From an uncultured Desulfobacteraceae bacterium (GTDB lineage: Bacteria > Desulfobacterota > Desulfobacteria > Desulfobacterales > UBA5852): a stretch of DNA of 64,000 nucleotides. Every line of letters starts with the position of its first letter. The first letter of the stretch is position 1. The notes below the pieces were generated by a model. The model was not told where the DNA came from. It worked only from the letters and a program-made list of their open reading frames with translations, and made no database searches. Made by a program: the position numbers and the translations under genes. The stretch covers positions 117,295 through 181,294 of the forward strand of contig CAJXSL010000010.1 of NCBI GenBank assembly GCA_913060875.1. Direction: 5' to 3'. This document shows, piece after piece, positions 43,704-53,409 of the stretch.

Positions 43704-45290
43704 TCAGGCGAAATAATCAATCCCCGCGGCTCCGAACGTATTGGCTTTTCTTGGTCCCGGCCGTTGCTCCCAATGGCCAGGGGCTTCTTCTTCATGTGAC
43801 GGTTTGCCGTTTGAGGCCATATGCCGCATGAATGTTTCACGTTGCCGGGCCCCGCGGTAGGCGTCCCGCTGGTCATCGGAGACCGAGACTTCGATGGATT
43901 CGACATTCAATCCCTGCTGTTGCAGCTCCGCCCGCAGCTGATTGGCATTGGCATCGATCAAATCACGGGCCACCGGTGACTCGGTGACAATCTTAACCGT
44001 GACGATATGGTTCTCGGTGGCGATCTTCATCTGCACATGCCCGAGCTGATCCGGTTTCAAGGCGATCCGGGCCTCCGACTGCCCCCCCCGCACCGTGAAC
44101 AAGGCCTTTTCGACAAGATTGTTAAAATTATCCGATTGAAACGTTTCCGCCGCGGCGGGGGTGGATTGAGCCATTGCCGAGCTGAGCACAGGGGCGGCCT
44201 TCCCACCGGCGGGCGCCGATGTAAACGGCATGCCGGAATCCACTGCAGAGGGGCGGCCGGACGCAGGACCGGAATCTTCCGGCGCGGTCATTTTGGCGAA
44301 AGCGTCCTGTCCGTTATCGGCAGAGCTTTTGGCAACTCCGGCACCGGTATCGGCTGACGCGGAGGATCGGGCCGTCCGTTCCTGACCGTCAAGGTTATTT
44401 TCCCGCACCGATGGATTTTCGGATGCAGTCCCCTGGCGGCCCTCTTCCTGATGTTTCAGTGCCCTGATATGATCTTTAAAATCATTGGCGAATCGTTTAC
44501 CGGCTTCGATTTCGGATTTTCCCACCGGTCCACCGCCCTCCCCGTCGTTTTCTGAAGACGCTGTTTGCGCCACATTCGGTCGTGGTTTTGGTGTTGCTTG
44601 CCCCTCCGGATCGGATGGAACAGAATTCGTTTCCGCCGGCGCTTTGTTTCCAGCAAGTGGGTGTGCATTGGCTTCGCCAGCGTTTTTGGCCATTTGCTTG
44701 GTTTCTTCCGATGTCATGACGCGGTTCATCTCTTTGAAGGCCACCGTTTCCGTACCGATGTCTGCCTTTGCGCCCGCATGCGTTTGTTCTGTTGCCGCGA
44801 CGACGGACGGGCGTACTGTTCCTTCGGCATTTATCTTGTGTTGGGTCTTGGACGCCCCTTCCATGGCAGGCGCGGCGGCTCCCGCCGTCATTTTATCGTC
44901 TGTTACCGTCAAAACCGGCTGGGATTCGGCAAGTCCTTTACCGGTAACAACATCATCGGGTTTTCCTTCCAGGGGATGCACCGGCGTCAATGGGTTCGTC
45001 ACCACTGTGTCGACGGGACTCTCTGAAGGTGCCGCTTTCTCGGTTTGTTCTCCGTTATCCGTTCGGCCATCTGCTTCCGCAGTTCCAGGCGATGCCTCTT
45101 CGCGGTCTTGTTGGGACGCTTTGTGGGCAGCCGCTTCTTTTTTATGAAGGGATTCCAGGGTGGATGCAAAACTGTCAGTATCCTGACTTCCGGCGTCACC
45201 TTTGCGACTGGCAGCGCGGGATACGTCTGCCTTCAAAGGGCCACCGGGAATTTCAGAAATTGCGGTCGGCATAGGCATAGCATTCAACAT
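43704..45290 (-). CDS. fliK: Hook-length control protein FliK
   Basis: 528 aa. A long low-complexity N-terminal and middle region (rich in Ala, Gly, Ser, Glu, Thr), as expected of the molecular-ruler part. The C-terminal Flg_hook domain (about 395-490) has ARIALKPDQLGHVQMKI and ANQLRAELQQQGLNVESIEVSV. It interacts with FlhB to stop hook growth. ATG 45290 or the TTG two codons upstream can start it, with AAAGGATGA nearby. It heads fliK-flgD-flgE with its own sigma-54 promoter. Confidence 0.9.
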   Translation of the reverse strand: MLNAMPMPTAISEIPGGPLKADVSRAASRKGDAGSQDTDSFASTLESLHKKEAAAHKASQQDREEASPGTAEADGRTDNGEQTEKAAPSESPVDTVVTNPLTPVHPLEGKPDDVVTGKGLAESQPVLTVTDDKMTAGAAAPAMEGASKTQHKINAEGTVRPSVVAATEQTHAGAKADIGTETVAFKEMNRVMTSEETKQMAKNAGEANAHPLAGNKAPAETNSVPSDPEGQATPKPRPNVAQTASSENDGEGGGPVGKSEIEAGKRFANDFKDHIRALKHQEEGRQGTASENPSVRENNLDGQERTARSSASADTGAGVAKSSADNGQDAFAKMTAPEDSGPASGRPSAVDSGMPFTSAPAGGKAAPVLSSAMAQSTPAAAETFQSDNFNNLVEKALFTVRGGQSEARIALKPDQLGHVQMKIATENHIVTVKIVTESPVARDLIDANANQLRAELQQQGLNVESIEVSVSDDQRDAYRGARQRETFMRHMASNGKPSHEEEAPGHWEQRPGPRKANTFGAAGIDYFA

Positions 45291-45334
45291 GGACAATCAT
45301 CCTTTGGTGAAAATGGTGTTTGGGTCAGTAAAGA

Positions 45335-45350
45335 AGCATTTTTTGTGCCA
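45335..45350 (-). promoter_or_regulatory. Sigma-54 promoter of fliK-flgD-flgE
   Basis: Minus strand TGGCACA-AAAA-ATGCT: a near-perfect -24 half and exact GG-N10-GC spacing. Predicted start near 45324, about 30 bases before the fliK start, in the 250-base gap after fliJ. Confidence 0.75.
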
Positions 45351-45548
45351 TAAATCGCCAATACTTTCCATTGACCCCGCAACAAGCCGTTCCAAACTTA
45401 AATGGCGTTTATCGCAAATAATTTTAACCCCATGCCCTTTTGTTGGCGGAAAATCGCAATTCCCCTCCAATTCGCACCAATGCGTTACGGCCTTTCCTCC
45501 GGGAAGGATTTGCCGTTTGCCGGCAGAATTTACCCCCTCCCGGGGGCA

Positions 45549-45989
45549 TCAATATTTTCGCTGGTAGCGGCTTATGGCTGCATCGTTCAATAGCTTCTGT
45601 TCCAAATCCCGCTCTTTCTTTTCCAAATCGGCCAGATGGCGTTCCTTCAATTTTTCGATCACTTTACGGTCTTTGAGAGTCGTCATCAGTTCTTGGCGTT
45701 TTTTTTCCTTCTCTTCAGCCATCCCGGCGACCCTGTCCTGCTGGTCTTTGATTTCCAGATCGAGCCGTCCCAAATAGCGCGCGTACAGGATGATTTCCAT
45801 GGCGTAACCGCCCTTTTCCTGCTTGTGACGAAGATCACGCCGGCACTGGTCCCGGTTGTTTTCCATTTCGGCTAAAACCTGTTGGGCCTTCCCCAACTCC
45901 CGGGCCGCTGCAGCAAAAACTTTGCGAGCCGACTCCTCCCGGTGTTGGCGTTGATTCAATACAGCTTCAAATTTGAACGCGCGGCCCAA
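45549..45989 (-). CDS. fliJ: Flagellar export protein FliJ
   Basis: 146 aa, an almost continuous coiled coil (FKFEAVLNQRQHREESARKVFAAAAREL...), the FliJ pattern. It joins the FliI ATPase ring to FlhA. The start is TTG 45989 with GGGGAAGAA about 6 bases upstream; no ATG is available nearby. It lies 55 bases after fliI. Confidence 0.88.
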   Translation of the reverse strand: MGRAFKFEAVLNQRQHREESARKVFAAAARELGKAQQVLAEMENNRDQCRRDLRHKQEKGGYAMEIILYARYLGRLDLEIKDQQDRVAGMAEEKEKKRQELMTTLKDRKVIEKLKERHLADLEKKERDLEQKLLNDAAISRYQRKY

Positions 45990-46044
45990 AATAATTCTTC
46001 CCCTTCATCGGACGCTGACGCGGTTTACGCCATAGCGGTCGTCA

Positions 46045-47394
46045 TCAATGAAACATGGCACTAAGTTGCTCGACACTGCTCTCAAAAGAAACGGTTGTCT
46101 CGATTTCCTGGCGCAGATAAGCATTGATCTGCCCCACCATCTGGATGGCAAAGTCGATGTCGGGGTTGCTGCCGGAGGCATAGGCACCGATATTGATCAA
46201 GTCTTCGGCTTTACGATAGGTTGCCAGAACCGCTTTGAGTTTACGGGCACTGTCGCGGTGTTCGGTGGAAACGATATCGTCCATGACACGACTGATACTG
46301 CGGGAAACGTCGATGGCCGGGAAATGGCCCTGGGTAGCCAACTCGCGGGTCAGCACCACATGACCGTCCAGAATGGATCGAATGGCATCGGCAATCGGTT
46401 CGTTGGTATCGTCCCCTTCCACCAAAACCGTGTAGAGACCGGTGATCGACCCCCTGGTCGAAGACGTGCCGGCCCTTTCCAGAAGTCGGGGCAGAAGGGT
46501 GAATACGGACGGCGTATACCCTTTGGTGGTTGGGGGTTCCCCTAAAGCAAGACCGATTTCACGCTGAGCCATGGCAAAGCGGGTCACGGAGTCCATCATT
46601 AAATTGACCTTGAGACCCTGATCGCGAAAATATTCCGCCACCGCCGTGGCAATGAAGGCCCCGCGCATACGGATCAAGGGGAGATGATCGGATGTGGCCA
46701 CAATAATGACCGAACGGCGCAATCCATCCTCACCCAGCTGTTTGTCGATAAAGTCGTTCAATTCCCGCCCGCGTTCGCCAATGAGCGCAATGACATTGAC
46801 ATCGGCGGCGGTCTTTTTGGCAATCATGCCCAGCAGGACACTTTTCCCCACACCGGATCCCGCAAAAATGCCGATCCGTTGGCCGCATCCGACCGTGAGG
46901 AGACCGTTGAGGGCCCGGATACCGAGATCAAGCGGTTTATCAATCCGCTTGCGTTTCAGGGGGTTGGGCGGGGAGGCATAAATCGGATATTCTGTTTTGG
47001 AATGAATCGGCCCTTTGCCATCGATGGGATTTCCAATGCCGTCGATAACGCGTCCCAGCAGATGATGCCCAACCGGGATGAACGCCTGGGTTTGACGGGC
47101 CACCACACGGCTGCCGGGTCCGATGCCATGAATTTCTTCCAGGGGCATCAACAGTACGCGGTTTTCCTTGAACCCCATGACTTCGGCCGGAAACCTGCGG
47201 CTGCCGTCTTTGGAAAATATATCGCAGACGGTACCCAAACGGCACTCCGGCCCCACGGACTCGACCGTAAAGCCAACGACACGACTGACTTTGCCGTAGG
47301 CCTGAATGGGGTTACAGTCTTCCAGGCATTCATGATACCGATCCAGGCAGATAAAACGGCTCATTTCCATGGTTCCGTATGAAAGCACTGACAT
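46045..47394 (-). CDS. fliI: Flagellum-specific ATPase FliI
   Basis: 449 aa. Hexameric ATPase of the export apparatus, F1-beta-like. Walker A GSGVGKS (179-185), IALIGERGRELNDFI and SVTRFAMAQREIGLALGEPPTTKGYTPSVF (FliI-type core PPxxxGYxPSVF) are present. ATG 47394 has little spacing to its purine tract. ATG 47370, eight codons downstream with GGAAC upstream, is an alternative. Confidence 0.95.
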   Translation of the reverse strand: MSVLSYGTMEMSRFICLDRYHECLEDCNPIQAYGKVSRVVGFTVESVGPECRLGTVCDIFSKDGSRRFPAEVMGFKENRVLLMPLEEIHGIGPGSRVVARQTQAFIPVGHHLLGRVIDGIGNPIDGKGPIHSKTEYPIYASPPNPLKRKRIDKPLDLGIRALNGLLTVGCGQRIGIFAGSGVGKSVLLGMIAKKTAADVNVIALIGERGRELNDFIDKQLGEDGLRRSVIIVATSDHLPLIRMRGAFIATAVAEYFRDQGLKVNLMMDSVTRFAMAQREIGLALGEPPTTKGYTPSVFTLLPRLLERAGTSSTRGSITGLYTVLVEGDDTNEPIADAIRSILDGHVVLTRELATQGHFPAIDVSRSISRVMDDIVSTEHRDSARKLKAVLATYRKAEDLINIGAYASGSNPDIDFAIQMVGQINAYLRQEIETTVSFESSVEQLSAMFH

Positions 47395-47454
47395 ACCTTC
47401 AGAGCGTTTTTGTTCCGATGGCTACCTGCTGCGGAAGAGCGAAAGCGGCTTGGG

Positions 47455-48201
47455 CTATACATCTGCGGGGTGATCCTGTTCGCCGGGGGGTGTTCGCATG
47501 GCGGAACGAAAAGCTTCTTCAACGGCGTGAAGCTGCTCTTCGACACGGGCATCGATTTCACCGAATTCGGTTTGAATATAGCATCCCCCGCATTCGATGC
47601 CGGGGTCTTCTTCAAAATGAATGTCGTCGAGATTCTCCATGGTCGCCTTAAGACGCGCGCCGGCCCCCTGAATGTGTTTCAGATCCCCGGGATTCAAGCG
47701 AATGGCAATTTTCCCCGGATCTTCAAGTTGTCCCATGGCGTCCTTGACAACGCACAGGATGGAATCTTTGGAAACCGACAATTCATGACGAACCACCTTC
47801 CGGGCCACATGCAGGGCGAGCTCCACCACTTCCTGCTCGATCTGCTGTCGAAGGCGTTCCCGGATACCGTCAAGCTCAGCCAGGGTATTTTCCAGCGCAT
47901 CTTTCAACGGAGCAGCCTGTTGCCGGGCGGCCATGCGCCCTTCCTGTTCGCCTTTGGCATATCCCTTATCATAGGCCAGGCGTTCAATTTCTTCGGCCGA
48001 TAGCTGCGGTTCAGCCCCAGCGGCATGGTGCGATGGCACGCTGTCATCCTTCCGCTGGCGTTCGAACACGCTCTGCAAACCCCCGCTGGCTGCGTTTTGC
48101 TCGACACCGCTCCCCTCTTCCGGAACGGGAATGTTCGGGAAATAGTGCAGTCGAAACGTATTCACCTGTTCCGTATTCGAACGTTTAATGATCTTACGCA
48201 A
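47455..48201 (-). CDS. fliH: Flagellar assembly protein FliH
   Basis: 248 aa. Regulator of FliI. An acidic/Gln-rich N-terminus, a helical stalk (EEIERLAYDKGYAKGEQEGRMAARQQ, with GxxxG spacing) and the conserved C-terminus (ELALHVARKVVRHELS, RLNPGDLKHI, DPGIECGGCYIQTEFGEIDARVEEQL). The start is TTG 48201, with GGGGAGAGG six bases upstream and an overlap with the fliG stop. Confidence 0.92.
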   Translation of the reverse strand: MRKIIKRSNTEQVNTFRLHYFPNIPVPEEGSGVEQNAASGGLQSVFERQRKDDSVPSHHAAGAEPQLSAEEIERLAYDKGYAKGEQEGRMAARQQAAPLKDALENTLAELDGIRERLRQQIEQEVVELALHVARKVVRHELSVSKDSILCVVKDAMGQLEDPGKIAIRLNPGDLKHIQGAGARLKATMENLDDIHFEEDPGIECGGCYIQTEFGEIDARVEEQLHAVEEAFRSAMRTPPGEQDHPADV

Positions 48202-49177
48202 CGAGAGCCTCTCCCCGACGGCCGCTGATGATTAACTCGCCTTTGAACTCCATATCCTGTATCAGACCGGTGATTTTCTGTTGCGCTGAGGATACATCGT
48301 TCATTCGAACCGGGCCCATATCGGCGATTTCCTCCCGCAGCATATCACCTGCGCGGGCCGACATGTTGCGGAACACTTTATCCTTGACTTCGTCCGATGC
48401 CGCTTTGAGCGCCACCGCCAGTTCACCGGTTTCCACTTTGCGCAGCAGTTTCTGGAAACCCTTGTCATCCACGAGAACAATGTCTTCAAAAACGAACATC
48501 TTCTGTTTGATCTGGGCGGCCAGTTCGGGGTTTTGTTCCTCGATTTCGCCCATGATCAGTTCGCTGGACATTTCATCGGCCAGGTTGAGAATTTCGGCCA
48601 GGCGTTCCACGCCGCCGGTGTCATGGGTTTCGGAGGTTTCTTTGTCACTGAGGATGGATTCAATGACCTGGTTGATTTCCTCCACCATGCCGCTGTTGAC
48701 CTTATCCAACTGCGCAATCCGCAGGGCCACTTCCGTTTTGACCTCATCCGGCAAGCGTGACATGACCTCGCTGGCCGATTCGGTTTTGGCATGAACGAGG
48801 ATGATGGCAATGGTTTGGGGGTGTTCGTTGGCCACCAATTTGAACAATCGATCCGCGTCGAGTTTTAAAATGGCTTCAAGATTGGAACCACCGTCGCTCT
48901 TGGAGGCCTTGTTTTCGCTGGGGGCGGAAGCTGTCGCCGGCACGGAACCACCTGCCGGCAGCGCCTGACGCCGCTGCATATGTTGGTAAAATTCCTCGGC
49001 GACCTTTTCAACCAGATCGGGAGAGACATTTCCCAGTTGATCCAAATGAGCCATCACCGCTTTTTTTTCATCGTCGCTCAGGCTGTTAATAATAACTTGC
49101 GACGTACTGGGTCCCAACGCCTGGGCCAGTATGGCAATTTTTAAGGAACCGGGGAGATTGCGCGCGTCCATATCCAC
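48194..49177 (-). CDS. fliG: Flagellar motor switch protein FliG
   Basis: 327 aa. Torque-generating rotor protein that contacts FliF and the stator. FliG N, M and C domains are all present; EHPQTIAIILVHAKTESASEVMSRLPDEVKTEVALRIAQL contains the EHPQ motif. The C-terminal charged torque helix KDKVFRNMSARAGDMLREEIADMGPVR is conserved. It lies between fliF and fliH, overlapping the latter. Confidence 0.96.
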   Translation of the reverse strand: MDMDARNLPGSLKIAILAQALGPSTSQVIINSLSDDEKKAVMAHLDQLGNVSPDLVEKVAEEFYQHMQRRQALPAGGSVPATASAPSENKASKSDGGSNLEAILKLDADRLFKLVANEHPQTIAIILVHAKTESASEVMSRLPDEVKTEVALRIAQLDKVNSGMVEEINQVIESILSDKETSETHDTGGVERLAEILNLADEMSSELIMGEIEEQNPELAAQIKQKMFVFEDIVLVDDKGFQKLLRKVETGELAVALKAASDEVKDKVFRNMSARAGDMLREEIADMGPVRMNDVSSAQQKITGLIQDMEFKGELIISGRRGEALVA

Positions 49178-49203
49178 TACTCACATGTTCTGGTCAATTC
49201 GAT

Positions 49204-50814
49204 TTATTGTTCCTTGATCCATTCCCGCATGACCCCCAGGGAGCCCTGATTGTCACTGGCGATCATTTGCTGAATCTGATCTCGAAAAGGCAGTTGCTGG
49301 CCTCCCCGGGAATATTCCCGCTCCAATTCGCCGACTGTCTTGGGCAGTTGGCGGACGATTTCACCACCCCCGGCCGGCTCCGCCGTTAGCCAGCGGACCA
49401 GAGGACGCACCAGGAAAAGAAAGCTGAAGACAACGAAAAGTGCCACCAGCATGTATTCGAAAATAAATTTAAATTGACGGATCGTGTCCAGGATACCGCC
49501 CGAAGGTTCCGATTCGGCGTCCATGCCCAGCTTGGCCGTTTCAAAGGGAATGTTTTCAATTTCGACGGTATCACCACGTTGGGCGTTAAAATTAATGGCG
49601 CTTTTGACGATTTTTTCGAACTGGGCCATTTCTTCCGGACTGCGCGGTGTGTACTGCCATTCGGCTGGCCCTTTTTTTTGGGGAACCATCTGGTAGTTGC
49701 CATCCACCACAACCGCCGCTGAAACCCGTTGCAGGGTTCCGGAGGGCATGATCTTTCGACTGACGACCTTGCCGATTTCGTAGTTTTTGGTCTGGTCCTG
49801 TTTCCGGAACAGGGTGGCATTGCGGGTGGCGGTCGTCTGCGGCTGGGTATTGTTGATGCCCACCCCATTGGGCTGGATATTGGAGCCGACCCCCGGAATA
49901 CCCATGGCCGTGTTCCTGCCGTCGGTGGTCGCTTCGTCATGAATCTGTTCACTGCGAACCACCTGATTGTCAGGCAGGTACATCTCTTCGGTCTGTTCAT
50001 GCCGCATGAAATCCAGTTCGCAGGAAACACGCACGATCGCCTTTTCCGGCCCCAGGACTTCCTCGAGCATGGTTTTAATGCGATTCTGCAAGCTGGTTTC
50101 CATCTTGCGCTGGACCATGAACTGATCCGTACTCATGGCCAAAGGGGAATCGGTACTATTTTTGCCGGCCAGCAATTTGCCGCGATTGTCGACGATGGTC
50201 ACATTTTCCGTTTGTAGTCCCGATACACTTGAGGATACGAGGTGAATGATCCCCTGGATCTGCCCCTGGTCGATTCGGTTGCCCGGCTTTAATTTCAAGA
50301 CGACGGAAGCACTGGCCGGCGTTTCCTCTTCGATAAACAGTGTCTGGGTCGGCATGACGATGTGCACCCGGGAGCTTTCGATTTCATCTATCTTGTTGAT
50401 CGTCCTGGAAAGCTCGCCCTGGAGGGCGCGTTGATAATTGACGTTCTGCATAAACTCGGTCATGCCGAGTTTGGCATTGTCGAAAACTTCGAAACCGATT
50501 CCCGATCCCTGGGGCAGCCCTTCGGAGGCCATGGCCATACGCAGTTCATAGACCTTTTCGCCCGGTACTTCGATACAGGTGCCCCCGGCCGTGATGCGGT
50601 ACGGAATTTTCTGACTTTTAAGCTGATCGACAATCAACCCGGCGTCATCCATGGAAAGGCCTGTATACAGGCGCTGGTAGTCCGGTCGACCACTCCACTG
50701 AATGAGGTAAACCAATCCGCCAATCGTCAACCCCATGACAACAAGAAGACTGATCTTCTTTTTCAAACTCATGGCGGTCAGTGCCGTCCCAATCGGTCCC
50801 AAAAGTTTATCCAT
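49204..50814 (-). CDS. fliF: Flagellar MS-ring protein FliF
   Basis: 536 aa. MS-ring with two transmembrane helices (about 21-42 and 435-460). The ring-building domain has LSMDDAGLIVDQLKSQKIPYRI and GSGIGFEVFDNAKLGMTEFMQNVNYQRALQGELSRTI, both diagnostic. The C-terminal tail that binds FliG is present. It follows fliE by 23 bases. Confidence 0.96.
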   Translation of the reverse strand: MDKLLGPIGTALTAMSLKKKISLLVVMGLTIGGLVYLIQWSGRPDYQRLYTGLSMDDAGLIVDQLKSQKIPYRITAGGTCIEVPGEKVYELRMAMASEGLPQGSGIGFEVFDNAKLGMTEFMQNVNYQRALQGELSRTINKIDEIESSRVHIVMPTQTLFIEEETPASASVVLKLKPGNRIDQGQIQGIIHLVSSSVSGLQTENVTIVDNRGKLLAGKNSTDSPLAMSTDQFMVQRKMETSLQNRIKTMLEEVLGPEKAIVRVSCELDFMRHEQTEEMYLPDNQVVRSEQIHDEATTDGRNTAMGIPGVGSNIQPNGVGINNTQPQTTATRNATLFRKQDQTKNYEIGKVVSRKIMPSGTLQRVSAAVVVDGNYQMVPQKKGPAEWQYTPRSPEEMAQFEKIVKSAINFNAQRGDTVEIENIPFETAKLGMDAESEPSGGILDTIRQFKFIFEYMLVALFVVFSFLFLVRPLVRWLTAEPAGGGEIVRQLPKTVGELEREYSRGGQQLPFRDQIQQMIASDNQGSLGVMREWIKEQ

Positions 50815-50837
50815 GGATCACAAGCCCTTTCCGGTGC

Positions 50838-51137
50838 CTAAATCTGCATGCGCATGACGGTTTCGTAGGCGGATACGACCTTGTTGCGGATCTGCATGAG
50901 AAGCTGAAACGACACATCGGCCTTCTGCAGCGCAATCATGGTGTTGTGGACATCCTGGCTTCGTCCCGCGGCCAGGGATTCCACCGCCTGATTCGCTTCG
51001 TTATGCAGGCGGTTGACTTCCCCTACTGCCCCTTTCAGAAATTGGCCGAAGCCCTGGTCATCCGTCTTCGGTGTTGTCGTCTTGATGGATGGGGTCGGCA
51101 ATGATCCGCCGATGGCGTTGATATTCATTTCCGTCAT
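50838..51137 (-). CDS. fliE: Flagellar hook-basal body protein FliE
   Basis: 99 aa. FliE joins the MS ring to the rod. DVHNTMIALQKADVSFQLLMQIRNKVVSAYETVMRMQI is the family C-terminus (core DVSFQLLxQVRNKLVxAYxEIMRMQ). GGAGGTAAGGC precedes the ATG, 3 bases after flgC. Confidence 0.95.
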   Translation of the reverse strand: MTEMNINAIGGSLPTPSIKTTTPKTDDQGFGQFLKGAVGEVNRLHNEANQAVESLAAGRSQDVHNTMIALQKADVSFQLLMQIRNKVVSAYETVMRMQI

Positions 51138-51140
51138 GCC

Positions 51141-51581
51141 TTACCTCCCGATTTCCAGGGCCTGCCTCACCATGTTCTTGGTTGCTTTGACTGCGGCGAC
51201 ATTGGCCTCATAACTGCGGGAGGCCGATACCAGATTGACCATTTCCTCCGTCACGCTGATATTCGGTAATGCCACAAAACCGTTTTCATCGGCGTCAGGA
51301 TGGTCGGGTTCGTACTTGGTCAAAGGTTCACGCCCATCCTTAACGATCTCCACCGTCTTGACTTCCACGACACCGCCTTCTTTCTGGGCTTTGAGCATGT
51401 CATGAAAAGACATGTTATCGGGCGACTCCGCGGCAAAAACCGGTTCACGCCGCTGGTAAGGCCCCCCTTCCGGGGTGCGCGTCGTATGCATGTTGGCCAG
51501 GTTGCTGGAGATGAGTTTCATGCGGACGCGCTGGGCCGACAATCCGGAGGCACTGGCCCGCAAGGCATCAATAAAACCCAT
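51141..51581 (-). CDS. flgC: Flagellar basal-body rod protein FlgC
   Basis: 146 aa, typical. It begins MGFIDALRASASGLSAQRVRMKLISSNLANMHTTRTPEGGPYQRREPVF and ends VNLVSASRSYEANVAAVKATKNMV, the FlgC ends. AAAGGAGGAC precedes the ATG. Two bases separate it from flgB. Confidence 0.95.
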   Translation of the reverse strand: MGFIDALRASASGLSAQRVRMKLISSNLANMHTTRTPEGGPYQRREPVFAAESPDNMSFHDMLKAQKEGGVVEVKTVEIVKDGREPLTKYEPDHPDADENGFVALPNISVTEEMVNLVSASRSYEANVAAVKATKNMVRQALEIGR

Positions 51582-51583
51582 GG

Positions 51584-52000
51584 TTATTGTCCTCCTTTAA
51601 TAGCATCTTTGAGTGCTTTGAACTTATTGGCAATAATGCGGGTGGCGGTATTGTACATCAGGCTATTCTCCGCCAGGTTGGCCATTTCGGTGTCCAGTTC
51701 GACCGTGTTGCCATCCCCCCGCAACGAAAGCGCATTATCTTCGACCCGTTCGACACGCCCCAGTGTCGACGAGGAAGCCGAAAACCCCACATGGCCGATC
51801 TGGGTGCGGGTCATTTGCAGTTGAGGACCTTCGCTGGCGCCATCATCCATTTCCTCGCCCACCATCATTTTGAAGGCTTTGAAATGGGGCGTATCCATGT
51901 TGGCAATGTTGGAAACAATCAGTTTCTGGTTCAGGGAACGAAGATTCATCGATCGTTCCAGTGACGCCATGGTCTTGCCGAAAAGCGGGTCGGTCTTCAT
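51584..52000 (-). CDS. flgB: Flagellar basal-body rod protein FlgB
   Basis: 138 aa, typical. SLNQKLIVSNIANMDTPHFKAFKM and the ending TEMANLAENSLMYNTATRIIANKFKALKDAIKGG are characteristic. Its ATG overlaps the stop of the sigma-54 activator gene (ATGA), so the activator is made from the same mRNA as the early structural genes. Confidence 0.95.
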   Translation of the reverse strand: MKTDPLFGKTMASLERSMNLRSLNQKLIVSNIANMDTPHFKAFKMMVGEEMDDGASEGPQLQMTRTQIGHVGFSASSSTLGRVERVEDNALSLRGDGNTVELDTEMANLAENSLMYNTATRIIANKFKALKDAIKGGQ

Positions 52001-53409
52001 GGGGTTGCTTCCTTTGCAAGCTGTTCCGTGCGCAGTTTGTATTCGTTGAGCTTATTGCGCAGCGTGCGTACGCTGATACCAAGCATTTTTGCCGCCTGCT
52101 CACGGTGGTCATTGACCTCGTGCAGGGTTCGTTTGATCAGGACTTCTTCAACCGCCTTCACGGACAGGCCGGGCCGAATATCCATGGGGGCGTCTGAATT
52201 GTCGGGAAGGTCCCGGAGGCGCCCCTTCGTGCTCTCTAAAGAAGGCCATTGCCCCATCAGGACCGCGCGTTCGATGGTGTTTTCCAACTCGCGGATATTG
52301 CCCTTCCAACGTTTTCCCTGAAGAGCTTTCCGAATGGCCGCATCGTGTTCCGGTGCCGGACGCTGATACATGCAGCTGTAATAACGGCAGAAATGCTCTG
52401 TCAGAGGCGGAATATCTTCCGGGCGTTTACGCAGGGGGGGAAGGTGCAGAGGGATAACATTGAGGCGATAATAGAGATCTTCGCGCATCTGCCCGCTGCG
52501 GACCAACGCCTTCAGATCGCGATTGCTGATGGCAATGACCTGGGCGCTGAAGGGCACCTGGCCCATGCCGCCAATCCGGTCGATGCGTCTTTCCTGAAGA
52601 ACCCGCAGGAGTTTGGCCTGGAGCATCAGGGGCATTTCACTGATTTCGTCCAACACCAGAGTGCCTTTTCCGGCCTGTTCGAATTTGCCAATCTTGCGGC
52701 TGATGGCGCCGGTAAAAGCGCCTTTCTCATAGCCGAACAATTCACTTTCCATCAATGTTTCCGGCAGGGCAGCACAGTTGATGGCCACATAGGGTAACGC
52801 GGCCCGACCGGAATTTTGATGAATATAGGACGCCAGAACTTCCTTGCCGGTGCCGCTTTCTCCGGTGATTAGAACCGTGGCTTGGCTACCGGCCACGGCT
52901 CGACCTGTTTCCAGAATGGATTGAACCGCCGGAGAAGCGGTAATGAAGGGTTTGTCGCTGCCGTGATGGCACTCATTTCCGGGGATCGCTGGGCTTACCC
53001 GTCGGTTGAGGTAATGGTCCACACAATTTTCCATCGCCTCGGAACCGACCGGCTTCATGAGGTAATCGGCAGCCCCTTTTTGCATGGCGGCAACCGCATG
53101 TCTTACCGTTGCGGTCCCCGTGGTTATGATGATGGGTAAATCCGGTGATGCATCGCGCATGCGTTCCAGGAGAAGCATCCCCTGCTGACCATCCACCTCA
53201 CTGTCAACCATTGCCAGGGCGTATTGCTGTTGCTCCACATGCTGCAGAGCGGCGTCAACATTGTCGGTGACATCCACGACGATACCCTGTGACTGTATCT
53301 TTCGAAGGGCGTCCGACGGAATATCCCTCTCCTTTTCAACCACCAACAGGGCAGCGTTGAAGACCGGGCGGGATGGACTGGATGCGATTTCGATGGCCGT
53401 CTGATTCAT
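51997..53409 (-). CDS. Sigma-54-dependent response regulator of flagellar genes (FlrC/FleR/FlbD-type)
   Basis: 470 aa NtrC-family activator. The receiver (about 16-135) has Asp69 (MVDSEV) and Lys119 (LMKPV), but the usual acidic pair is VVEKE (only Glu25). The AAA+ domain has Walker A GESGTGKE (183-190) and the sigma-54 contact loop GAFTGA (230-235). The C-terminal Fis-type helix-turn-helix is KMLGISVRTLRNKLNEYKL. It heads the flgB-fliJ operon and is preceded by a textbook sigma-54 promoter. It most likely activates the sigma-54 promoters mapped across this locus. The ATG lies only about 5 bases after the predicted transcription start. Confidence 0.9.
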   Translation of the reverse strand: MNQTAIEIASSPSRPVFNAALLVVEKERDIPSDALRKIQSQGIVVDVTDNVDAALQHVEQQQYALAMVDSEVDGQQGMLLLERMRDASPDLPIIITTGTATVRHAVAAMQKGAADYLMKPVGSEAMENCVDHYLNRRVSPAIPGNECHHGSDKPFITASPAVQSILETGRAVAGSQATVLITGESGTGKEVLASYIHQNSGRAALPYVAINCAALPETLMESELFGYEKGAFTGAISRKIGKFEQAGKGTLVLDEISEMPLMLQAKLLRVLQERRIDRIGGMGQVPFSAQVIAISNRDLKALVRSGQMREDLYYRLNVIPLHLPPLRKRPEDIPPLTEHFCRYYSCMYQRPAPEHDAAIRKALQGKRWKGNIRELENTIERAVLMGQWPSLESTKGRLRDLPDNSDAPMDIRPGLSVKAVEEVLIKRTLHEVNDHREQAAKMLGISVRTLRNKLNEYKLRTEQLAKEATP

